Source: Phlyctochytrium arcticum (taxonomy: Eukaryota; Chytridiomycota; Chytridiomycetes; Chytridiales; Chytridiaceae). Taken from it: a stretch of DNA of 40,246 nucleotides. The stretch spans positions 1 through 40,246 of the forward strand of contig JAHLKI010000068.1 of the NCBI GenBank assembly GCA_025602905.1. Reading direction: 5' to 3'. The notes below the pieces were generated by a model, which saw nothing but the letters and a program-made list of their open reading frames with translations, did not search any database and was not told the DNA's origin. Of the stretch, positions 21,123 through 31,100 are shown piece by piece; within the stretch, counting starts at the first letter, position 1; the number at the start of each line of letters is the position of its first letter. Made by a program: the position numbers and the translations under genes.

Positions 21123-21549
21123 GCATTGGTGGCGGAATGGGCAAGCTCGCCGGCATTTGCAATAATGCAGGCATATCTCACTACTGTGTGATAATTCGGG
21201 CTATAAGTATATCTTATACTCTGAGTTCTAAACTGGACGAGTCCTCCCACTACTGGGTGGCATTCGTTCAGAGAATCTGAAGGACTCTGCTCACAATGGG
21301 GAGTAGGATCCCTCAGCGATCCTGATGAACGACGTCACGCGATATCGCCGCTGTCGCTATAGCGGGCGGCTGCGCTATATCGCGGGCCGGCGTTCACAGC
21401 AATACTGTTGAAATCATTCCCAGGATCCGGGTTTTCTATCAACAGCGATACTAGTGGGTGTCTTCCCACGACACGAACGTGGGTTAAGACCTCCAATAGT
21501 AAAAATCATACTGTAGTAGGAGCTCCGAGTTCGAATCTCGGCCAATGCT
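21123..21549 (+). ncRNA. tRNA-like-capped hairpin RNA unit E (427 nt)
   Basis: GCATTGG/CCAATGC ends pair perfectly; the discriminator is T rather than A. A and B boxes are intact, closing helix AGCTC/GAGCT is perfect, and the D-stem-like GCG/CGC also fits here. The centre holds TTCAGA-GAA-TCTGAA, GGATC-CCTCAGC-GATCC, a long GC-rich palindromic structure (21,326-21,396) and GTCTT plus CCCACG pairing with CGTGGG plus AAGAC. A T4 run lies at 21,561-21,564. Confidence 0.65.
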
Positions 21550-22994
21550 CTCACACTTTATTTTGCATCACTTTGCACTTTACACATTTCTGTATGGATG
21601 GAATAAACCGCTCCGTTTCTGACATGCAAAGAGACACGGTTATGGTGCGTGCGCTCCACACTTTGACTGGGTTCGGACTTTGATGACTTTGATTGCGCAC
21701 GACGTCCACGAAGCACCAGGTAAACGGGACACACTCGCACTGGCTGTAGTATATAACATTGCATTCTCCGTGTACAATGTACAAATGCTACACGCATGGC
21801 GTCTCTGGTACTGTTTCTCCCACGGGATCCATCCCGGGGAGCGCTATTCATTGGCAGCCCCGTAGTGACTCAAAAAGTATCAAGAAAGAAATTATTATAC
21901 CAGAATCGTCCAAGAAATCGGTCTCTATACACGTCCGATTTCCGTAGCGTATGTTAACGTCCCTGGCCGTAGAAATCCCACGGTGTCCATCTCAAGGTGA
22001 GCCGAAAACCATTCGCTGGCAGCCCACATTAATTCAAAAATTATCAAGGAAAGAAAGCTCTATACCAGAATTGTCTAAGGAATCCATTTCTAGCCACATC
22101 TGGTGTCCGTAGCGTATGTGCATATCCCTGGCCGCCGAAATGCATGTCAAAACTGCGATGAACATTTTGGCAATTTTCGCGTTGCTGGCATACACGAAGA
22201 CTCCGACGCGACAAGGTTTTATTCCGGTTTTGGAAGCAGCAGTCTCCAATTGGAATTTTTAACAACCCAAAATGAAATAAATGACTATGTCGCGGTGAGT
22301 GCTCGTCTGGCCCAGCTGGGCCAGCGGAGTTTTAAAATCTGTATAGTCGGAGCATATCGGAAGTCGGAAAGTATCGGAAGAATTATGTGAATGGGCAACT
22401 TGGGCAAGGCTCTCAGCAAGGCTGCTCTCACGTACCAACTGACGATTGGAGACTTACAGGGAGCAAGGGATGAATAGCTGGGCAGCTGAACACCGTTATA
22501 GAGGCGAGAGCTACGCTTTTTTCTAGTGTCAAGAGTGTCATTGCCCTTTAATTCGAGTGTCAGAGCATGCTATTTCTGTTTGGAGTAAACCCGACTGAAC
22601 AGCGTTTGTTCCTATTGTTATCACAACTGCTCTCCCAGCTCTTGGACCTTCTCAAACATACTAGCCATCATCATAGAAACATACTCTATCTGAGCCTTGA
22701 GCACAGCATCGTCTCAAGATCAAAATATAGTTGCTACTCAAACGACAATTTGAACGCATTGGAAGCGGTGGTATGGGCGGAAACCGCCCAATTGAGCACC
22801 TTCAGTCACGTTCAGTGGATCTCCGGGCTGGTACCAAAACTGTGCTTGGCAAATTTCAAAACGGTCCAGATATTGATGGTTTCCCATTAGTGCTGCGCAA
22901 AAATAGAATACTCGAGTCGGACGCGTCTCGCGTGCATGTCAAAATGGGGAGCATGACTAGTCAAAAAAAAGACAGTGGGAAAAAAAGAAGATCG
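21550..22994. other. Gene-poor region between tRNA-like units, with a direct repeat
   Basis: No convincing gene. The left end is the family's downstream spacer, including CTCCACACTTTG. An imperfect direct repeat occupies 21,851-21,976 and 22,015-22,141. A short open segment at 22,621-22,713 (-) reads like a protein C-terminus but has no supported upstream exon. Confidence 0.5.
21851..22141 (+). repeat. Imperfect direct repeat, two copies of ~126 bp
   Basis: Copies at 21,851-21,976 and 22,015-22,141 share GGCAGCCC, TATACCAGAAT, CCGTAGCGTATGT and CCCTGGCCG in the same order, with many point differences. Origin unknown; no coding sequence or terminal inverted repeats seen. Confidence 0.7.
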
Positions 22995-23217
22995 TGCATT
23001 GGCGGAGATTCGAACTCGGGGCTCCGGGTGGTACTTATAAATCACACAAAGGTATGGATGATAAATGACGGCCCTCGCTAGGCCATACTTAACCCAGCCA
23101 GGGGGGCAATGCAGTATGTTTTGCTTGATATCGAGAACTACTTATTTGTCACACAGTAGTAAGATATGTCTGCATTATTGCAAATGCCAGTGAGCTTGCC
23201 CATTCCGCCACCAATGC
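22995..23217 (-). ncRNA. tRNA-like-capped hairpin RNA unit F (223 nt, shortest)
   Basis: Minus-strand unit with perfect acceptor halves, discriminator A, A box TGGCGGAATGG and B box GTTCGAATC. The T-stem has one mismatch (CCGAG/CTCCG). The closing helix is reduced to GCTC/GAGC. It shares with D and E the hairpin GCATT-TGCAAT-AATGC and the following TCAC/GTGA-like segment. A T7 run follows at 22,980-22,986 (on +). This shortest copy is the best model for the minimal fold. Confidence 0.62.
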
Positions 23218-23268
23218 TTTCAATATCTGATTGGTATTTTTGGTTCCCATATCGTTGCCTCCGGCAAG

Positions 23269-23288
23269 GTGTGGAGAGAGACCTTGAC
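23269..23288 (-). promoter_or_regulatory. Conserved upstream block of unit F
   Basis: Minus-strand CTCTCCACACCTTGCCGGAG, 52-71 bp upstream of unit F, followed by ATATGGGAACCAAAAATACC and then the unit start. The same order of blocks precedes units B and D. It lies in the 139-bp spacer between unit G's 3' end and unit F's 5' end. Confidence 0.45.
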
Positions 23289-23356
23289 GCGTTTCTTCCA
23301 TGTCAAAAACCGGGCCCGTTTGGAACATGCTCCAGTCCCCAAAAAAGTATTGTGAG

Positions 23357-23746
23357 TGCATTGGCCGAGATTCGAACTCGGAGCTCTGTCAGAAGACTCG
23401 GAACTACCACTACGGATATAATCACCACGAACCACATTTGTAATAAATGTGGGGTACGTGCCATAACTCTTGTTATCGCACGGAAAACCATTCATCACAT
23501 TAATGAGTGGGAAAGTGCAGATACTGTGCGCATCTGCGAAACTATGTTCGATCGTTTCGATCGGATGGAACCGAACGCTCATTGCGTTGCGGTGAATTTG
23601 ACCGTGCATCCAAGTACACGGTCAAGGGGGGCGATTGGCATTGAAGCCAATCAGTTGGGTGATACGTGATGGACGTCCGACAAGAGGGGGTTGCTTTATG
23701 ATCTAAGATCAATAAGTTGAGAGCTTGCCCATTGCGCCACCAATGC
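23357..23746 (-). ncRNA. tRNA-like-capped hairpin RNA unit G (390 nt)
   Basis: Perfect GCATTGG/CCAATGC ends, discriminator A, T-arm CCGAG-TTCGAAT-CTCGG, closing helix AGCTC/GAGCT. The A box has a G-to-C change at a free position (TGGCGCAATGG) and still fits the consensus. The 5' region differs from C-F: it carries the palindromic GATC-TTA-GATC hairpin shared with H. A T6 run follows (23,341-23,346 on +). It lies head-to-tail with H and F. Confidence 0.65.
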
Positions 23747-23974
23747 TTTCAGTGTTTGTGAATGAATTTTGGCACACTTAGAACTGACGCGATAAGTGCG
23801 GCGAAACAGGGATGCTTTTGTTGTCTGAGTGGCATGTTCGGTTCTCTATCATTGTCTCCAGCACAAGTGTGGAGAGCGCCACGTCTCTCCACCTGTCAAA
23901 AACGGGGTATTTTGTTCCAAACAGGTCAGAACATGCTCAGACCTCACCCAATTCAAAAAAAAATGTATTGTGAG

Positions 23975-24350
23975 TGCATTGGCCGAGATTCGAACTCGGA
24001 GCTCATCTGTGCGTTATCATCATCAAGCACCCGGCCCACACTAGGGCCAAGGTGCCACCTCAACCAAGGTGAAAATCACCTGTACCCACATGTTGACATA
24101 GGGGCACCCTACCGATCTTGGATCGCCAAGGTGCCACCTCATCCGGTGAAGATCCCCTATACCCACATGTTGACATAGGGGCACCCTACCGATCTAAGAT
24201 CGGTAAAGTGGATAATAAGTTACAGATTGTGGATTTTGGCAACGGTTGCTTTGGGGGCTAAGCCCGCAATGCTGGTGTTGCCAGAGTGAGGATTGCATTT
24301 ACGATCTAAGATCAATAAGCCGGAGAGCTTGCCCATTCCGCCACCAATGC
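23975..24350 (-). ncRNA. tRNA-like-capped hairpin RNA unit H (376 nt)
   Basis: Perfect acceptor halves, discriminator A, A box TGGCGGAATGG, intact T-arm and closing helix AGCTC/GAGCT; T9 run at 23,955-23,963 (on +). The 5' region shares the GATC-TTA-GATC hairpin with G. The centre contains a duplicated 79-bp hairpin module. First unit of the minus-strand array H, G, F. Confidence 0.66.
24047..24205 (-). repeat. Duplicated 79-bp hairpin module inside unit H
   Basis: Two copies start (on +) at about 24,047 and 24,126. Both contain AAGGTGCCACCTCA, CCCACATGTTGACATAGGGG and CCGATCT. One copy forms ACCGATC-TAA-GATCGGT and can pair CCCCTAT with ATAGGGG; the other forms GGTGA-AAA-TCACC. The two copies differ mostly in stem sequences. 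Confidence 0.7.
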
Positions 24351-25195
24351 GTTTTGTGTTTGTGAATGATTTTTGAGACACTTATGACTGACGCGCCGAG
24401 TGTGGAGAAATGGAGTTGCGCAGTACGAGATGGGTGCACTGGTACGCAAAGACAACCAAACCCGGACGTAGAAACAGAGCTGTGGCCCCGTTTTCAATTA
24501 GGCCCTTGGTCTTTGATACTGCATTTGTAGAGTATGTGAACCGAAAGCTACGCGGTATGACCTGTTTGCGTTGCAAATGTATACTGCGCGCGTTAATCGC
24601 AGCTTGAAAAACGTGATATTGGCGACGGGTTCGCTGGGAAACTACCACATTGTGCTCGGGTTTCAACGCACTGGTTTTCACGCCTTGTTGGGTAGGTTGG
24701 TTGGTCAAGTGGGTCTGATGGGGAGGTAATGAGATGCGATGGGCTGCGTCAGTTTATGCCGCATGTGAGGTGACTAACACGGACGTTCATGGAAAACAAA
24801 GAACCAGATCGAAAGACCGGAAAGCCAACAAGAACAGTATGTGCAACAAAATCCAACTCTCTCAATTTGAATATAGTTACAAAAACAGAAGAATGATAAA
24901 AAACAACAAAATAAAATGATACAAAAAAAAAGTGTCTCTCAAAGAAAATAGTGTCATCTCAACCAACGTAAAAAATAATCTAAACTAAAGGCTCTTGGTG
25001 TCAAAGCAGGTCGAAAAGGTCTCTCTTCCTTTTGTTCCTTTTCCGTTTCCAGTTCCCATAGTATGCTTGTTTGTCATTTGGGTGGTGAGGAATGATGGGA
25101 CAATGAAATAAACGAAAAAAATGGGTGGTATATGGGATACGCCTTGTTGTGTTGGTGTATGCGTGCGTGAGAATGCGTGAATGGTGATAATGGTC
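24351..25195. other. Intergenic region and 3' flank of the fatty acid synthase gene
   Basis: The left end is the upstream spacer of unit H. The A-rich stretch 24,780-24,990 and the remainder up to the FAS stop codon are probably FAS 3' untranslated and terminator sequence. No gene recognised. Confidence 0.5.
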
Positions 25196-28100
25196 CTAGT
25201 TGGCCGAGGCCATGGCGACAGCATATGATCCACTGTGGCTAATGGTGACCTTGACGGACTTGATTCCGGCTTTTTCGACAGCGGCCTTGGCATCACCGTG
25301 CAAAACGACAACGGGAGCGTGACCGGCCTCGCGGCGGATTTCAATGTCTTTCAGTGGAGCAGCGGCACCTTGGGTCCAGACGACTTGCTTGTCACCGACG
25401 GCCGAGCTGACTGCCTTCACAACAGCCTCCTTGGCGGCCCAACGACCCGCATAGCTTGATCGCGCATCGGGTGCTGAAGAACAGTATTCGCGTTCGGCAT
25501 CGGTAAAGTTGCGGGAAAGGAACGTGTCGTTTTCGGTTGGGATCTCGGAAATGAGCTGCACATCGACACCGAGTCCCTTGGCTTCAGTATCAGCACTACC
25601 GGCAAGTCGTTGGGTAGCCGCAATGAGGGCCGCAGAGACATTCACGTCGGGGTTGGCCTTGACTTTGACTTGACCGTTAAAGTTCCATGATCCTGAAGTC
25701 TTGTCATAGCTGGCACGGGCCAAGGGGTTGAGGTAAACACCAGATTGTTGGGCATCCGTGTACGGAGCGGCATTCTTGACGCGAACAAACGGTTTGGCTC
25801 CCGTCAACATCTCGTGGTAGAATCGGTACGAAGCCGTTTCACGCTTTTGGCGGAGGGTGAGGTACGTCTTGAAATCGCCTTCCTCGAGGGCGGCAAACAG
25901 GTAGTCGGGGTGAACCACCAAAATCTCGCCTCCAGCCTGTCCGAAACCGAAACTCTTCAATAGACCAGCCCGGATACCGTCAGTCTGAATGGTGCGAGAT
26001 GGGTAAAGCAGGTACTTGAATTGACGCAATCGGTCTTCTACATTGTCCAAGTTGCGGTTTCCAGGAATGAGACCCGTCTCGAGAACTTGTAAGACTCCGT
26101 TCAACATCCAGGCGGCAGCGGCTCCCTTGGGGTGACCCGTCAAGTGCTTTTGGAAAACGGCAGGAATCAAGTTACCGGGAGCACGACCCAAATGGGCCAT
26201 TTGCTGGTTGACAGCGGAAGACTCATTGTAATCGTTAGCCTTGGTACCGGTTCCGTGGAAAGATGCAACACCGATATCGTCAACCGACAGACCGAAAGTA
26301 GCCAACGCACCGCGAATAGGAGCAATAGCAGGGTCGTTGCGCCACCAGTCATGGCTCCAGGTAGACAGAGCAGCACTCTCTCTTCGCTTGGTTTCCTTCT
26401 CGATAAATGCGGTACGCTCGGCAATGAACTCTTCATCAACCTCTTCACCCGACTTCTTGAGCTCTTCAACCTCATCCGACAAGGCCTCGTATTCTTTGCC
26501 GACCCACTGCTTGATATGGTCTCGCTCACGACGAAGTTGCTTGGCGCGGTAATCAAAGTTGAGCAGAGGGGACTTGTACTTGCCAGGGGCCTCGCGAGCT
26601 GTCGTCAAGATACCCTGTCCAGGCGCTGGAACCGATCGACCATTCTTGTCCGTAGCCGTGTTGGTGCAAGCAATAATACCGCGGATAGGAACTCCCATCT
26701 TGACAGCCAGATCAGCCGACATGAGAACGTGAATACCAGCACCTTGGGCTTCCATGAATCCAGCTCGTGTATCGGTAGCAGGTCGGCACATATCGCGCGG
26801 TTCACGGCCCCGGGCAAATTCTTCAACAGAGTTGGAGGTAGCCTTCATGTTGGCAAACTCATATGACCCTTCCTCCTGGAAATCATCATATCCTCCACAG
26901 AGAACAACCTTGGCTTTGCCCGACATGATGGTATCGACAGCAACTTCAACCGACTCGGCAGCCGTAGCACAGGCGCCAACGGGAGTCTTGATAGGTCCCG
27001 AAGACGACAAGAGCAACATGTTGATCCAGGCTGGCATAGTGTTGATGAAGGATTCTTGCAAGATATCGGCCTGAACGGGCTTCTCCAACATTCGCTCACG
27101 GAAAATACGCTGCATGGCACGCATACCACCCATACCACCTCCAGAAGTGTTGCCGACCTCAGATACATGAACATATTGGTAAAACTCGTAAGGATCAGTG
27201 ACACCGGAAGTAGTCAATGCCTCAACGGTGGATACGAGGGTGTACAGAGTAATAGGGTCAACTTGCGACACAATATCTTCAGGAACTCCGTAGCGCTTGG
27301 CATCCCATCCAGTAGGAATCTGACCAGCAACAAGACGATCGAATCGAAGCGCTTTGGGCATGAAAATCGTAGCACCCTTTTGAAGACGGACAAAGTACTG
27401 GTCTCCGCGGTGCTCAATCACCGCCGCATCTCCATGTTGACGCTTGAGTGCCTCGGATTCCTCCTTGGAGACTTCAATGGGCGCCATCTCGGTGTCAACA
27501 GCAATTTCCTGCAAGAACATCTTCTTCTCGGGATCATAGCCTTGGAACAAGTCTGGCTCAATCAACCGAATACCGCTGTGCTGCAGAATCTTCTTTTCGT
27601 ACTTGGCCTTGACTTCGTGGTCTTTGACGGGTTCCATGGTCTTGGCATCAATCCAGCCCGAGTAGGTAGGAATCTTCTTGAGTGGTCCAGTGTGGAACTT
27701 GATGAATCCCATCATCCACGCCATCTCAATACAACCCTCGAGCGAGAACTCGCCGTAAGCTTCCAATTCCCAACGCGTACGCGATCCACCAAATGGTCCA
27801 ACTTCACCGAATCCGGTGACAACAACCACCTTCTCCAAATCGAGCAGACCACGCAAGTGAGTCAACTTTTGAGCCTTGAGGGGCGGGAACTCAAACTTCA
27901 TGTTGGCACGGGGGGTGACACGAACATCTTCATGCTTGATGGGTCCATTGATGGTAGCCTTGTCCAAAGCAGCCTCACGCGCAACAGCACGACGAATCTC
28001 ACTGGTCTCCAAAAGATCCTTGCGCAATCCAGACGAAATCTTGTTCAAATCAGCGACAAAGTGCAATCCACCGTTCAGGTCCGCCCAGATCGGGTCAGAC

Positions 28101-31100
28101 TCGGACAATTTGACAATATCCTGGTGCAACAATCCAACCAAGTTGAAGGCCATCTCGTGGCTCGAGAACGTTCGGGCACCTAGGGATTCAATTCCCTCAG
28201 CAACAATGTTGTTAGCGTTCATGAGTCCAGTTCCACGGGTCCACCCAATAACGGCTCCAATAATGGTCAAGTAGGAACTCCAGCTCTCGGCATGGAAACG
28301 GTTCAACAATGTCTCCAGAGCAAGCTTGGCCTCTCCGTATAATCCATCACTGCCAAAGGTTCCGTGGTTGGGCGACAAGGGCAACACAACTGCAGCGGGA
28401 CGGGTATCATACTTCATGGCCTGCTTCTTGGTCTTGACACAACCCATCAACCGCAACACATTGGTCAACATAACACGGTGCGCAAGCTCCGCCAACGAGT
28501 CCAAGTTGTCGAGTTCTTTTCCATTGACGGGGATAGCAGCAAACGGAATAACAAAGTCCAAATCCCAGCCGAGTCCACCCTTGGTATCGTAAATGTAATC
28601 AACCAAAGCACGCGTATCCTGCAGCGAAGCTCCGTTAAACGGCACAACGACCAACTTGGATCCCTTGGACCCATGACGCTCGTAAATGGTTCGGTAGAAC
28701 TCGGTGACGGCCTTGCTGAATCGCGACGTGGTGACAATGACCTTGGCTCCACCCGACAACAACGCCTTGAGCACTTCACAACCAATGGATCCCTGTCCAC
28801 ATCCGGTAATCAACGCATGGCGGCCCTTGAACGAAATACCCTCGTTGGCCATGTTGGTCAAGGCATTCAGGTACAAATCGCTCATTTCCGCATCAGGTTC
28901 CCATTGCGAAGGGTCGAGAGGCGACCGACGCTTCAAAAACACAAAAGGCAAGTTTCCGCCCTTGAAGGTGGACGCTGACGCCGGCAAGTTCTTTTGGATC
29001 TCACCAAACAGGGCATCGACTTGAGTCTTGGTGGACGCATCAACCTCCTTGGCATTCTTGAGCAAAATCGCCAACTCCTGGAACTTGTTGACCAACACAT
29101 CCGTGTCCGGAATTTGCGTCAGCTTGGATCCAGCCCGCATTTCCTCAACGTAATCCTTCATGTTGCTTGCCTTGCGGCGTTCCTCCACGTAGACCAGCTC
29201 GCCGTTGTCCTTGATGTGAGTCTTGGGGCGAGTGGGGCGGTACGCCAAGTTCTTGTAGACGGGATCGTGGTTGAGGGCTTCCCGACAGTTGTCCAACAGA
29301 ATCTTGGAGAGGGACTTGGCCTTGACGAAATTCTCACCCTTGGCTTCGGGAGAGTTTTCGATGTAGTATTCCATAAACTGAATCAAAGACTCGGCGTCCT
29401 CGGCACGGTTCATGAGGTGGACACACTGGTTCATGAGTTCACGGTCAACAGTCGAAATCCGGCCGAAAATCATGTCATAGTACAATTGCAAGGCATCTTG
29501 ACGGGACCAGTTCCAGTACGAATCAAACGAGCGAGCCTTCAATCGGTCAAAGGCAGGCTTGACACCTTCACCGTACACATCACCGTGTTCCGCGACCCAG
29601 TTGTCGACTTCACCCTGGAGAGCGTTGCGGGCATCCCGTTCGGTCGCAGCGACACGAGCCTCGGAAAGTAGGTTAACATCCAAGTACTTGGCTGCAGCCT
29701 CCAACTGCTGACGCACAAACAGATCCAAAGTCAACTTGTGCTTATCAAACTCTTCACTGTTGATGGCAACGGCACTTCCACCGGCCGCACCACCCGCACC
29801 ACCCGCATCACCAGCTCCTCCACCGAGCGTGATTCCAACCTTGTCTGCATACGACTTGGCCGTAGCGTCCAACCATGCCTTGGCATCCGCCTCACCGGCC
29901 ATACGCGCCGCAGGCTCCGTCAACAGACCATGCAAAAGAACCGCCTGACTCCGTTTGGGTCCCAACCCATGAGCTGACGTCAAATAAGCCTTGACTTGTC
30001 CCATGCCGAATCCACCAGGCATCTTGGATCCCACCAACTTGTTGGTCAGACCGGTACTTGTCTTGCCCAGCGCACCCGAATGTGCGTCCTGGAGTGCAGC
30101 AGCGACCTCAGACAACGGCAACTCTTCAGCCTTGTCAGCAAGCACATTGCCAAACTCGGCCGCCAAATCACCCAAAATCTCGTTTTGCAGAGTCGATTTT
30201 CCACCCACGAGGTCCTTGATGGATTTGCTGAGAGGAACATCCGCCAATGACTTCTTCAATTTCTGGCAAATGAGAACCAGGAGCACTTCCTTGGCCGACA
30301 CATTCTCATCCGTGACAGCCGCAGCGGGACCAGCTCGAGGGGCACTGGCAGCAGCCGCCGCAACCGGAGCAGCCGCAACCGCAACCGGCGCAGCAGCAGA
30401 CTCCTCAGCCTCTTCGACAACCTCATCCTGCAGATCATAGTAAATCTCCTTCTTGTCCTTGGTAGTACACAACTGCTCCCGACGATGCGTAACAGCATCA
30501 TCATACGCCTCATACTTGATCTTGAGCGTGCGTGCAGCCATGCCACACAGTACCGGGGACGGTCCAACCTCAATCATGCGCTCAACCTGCACATCCCTGA
30601 ACAGCCTGTCCTGGGTCTCAATCCATCGCACGGGGCTCGCAAACTGGTGAGCAAGCAATTCAATCAGGAGGAGGTATCCCAACTGTTGTTGAGCTTCAGG
30701 CGTCTGGTTCCGCGATTCGTCCCAGTCCGCAAGTACTTGCTTGAGTAAAGCCGATTTGGTGGAAGCATACACATCTTGGAAGTAATCCTTGTCGAGACGG
30801 AAAGGCTGGGCCGTCAAATTGGGGATATACTTGCCAACCAACAAGCTGACATTGATGAATTTCGCCTCCAGCTTTTTCCGCAGAATCTCACGGAAGGGAA
30901 CGACACCATTCAACAAAAAGCTCGAGTGGAAAGGAACATCAATACCCGCCAATGGAATCGTAGCAACTCCACGTTCCTGGGTAACATATTTGCCATCCCC
31001 GCGCTTCTTATTAGCAGAAGCGTAACCGTCCTGCACCAACTCGGTCAAAACAGCCTCAATCTCATCCATCGATTTTGTCTTGGCCAGTTCCTTGAAATTG

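Noticed and set aside
22621..22713. Minus-strand segment reading like a protein C-terminus (ends MFEKVQELGEQL then stop)
   Set aside because: Only 30 codons; no upstream exon with sound splice sites or family resemblance could be found.
15037..24350. The tRNA-like units as normal tRNA-Leu genes
   Set aside because: There is no convincing 5-bp/7-nt anticodon arm, and the insert is far longer than any variable arm or known nuclear tRNA intron of this group.
15037..24350. The tRNA-like units as true bacterial or organellar tmRNA
   Set aside because: The acceptor lacks the Ala identity G-U pair, no consistent tag reading frame was seen, and the boxes and T-runs fit nuclear Pol III transcription.
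15037..24350. CRISPR array
   Set aside because: Repeats are not short, regularly spaced direct repeats; the genome is eukaryotic and the conserved parts are tRNA-like ends.
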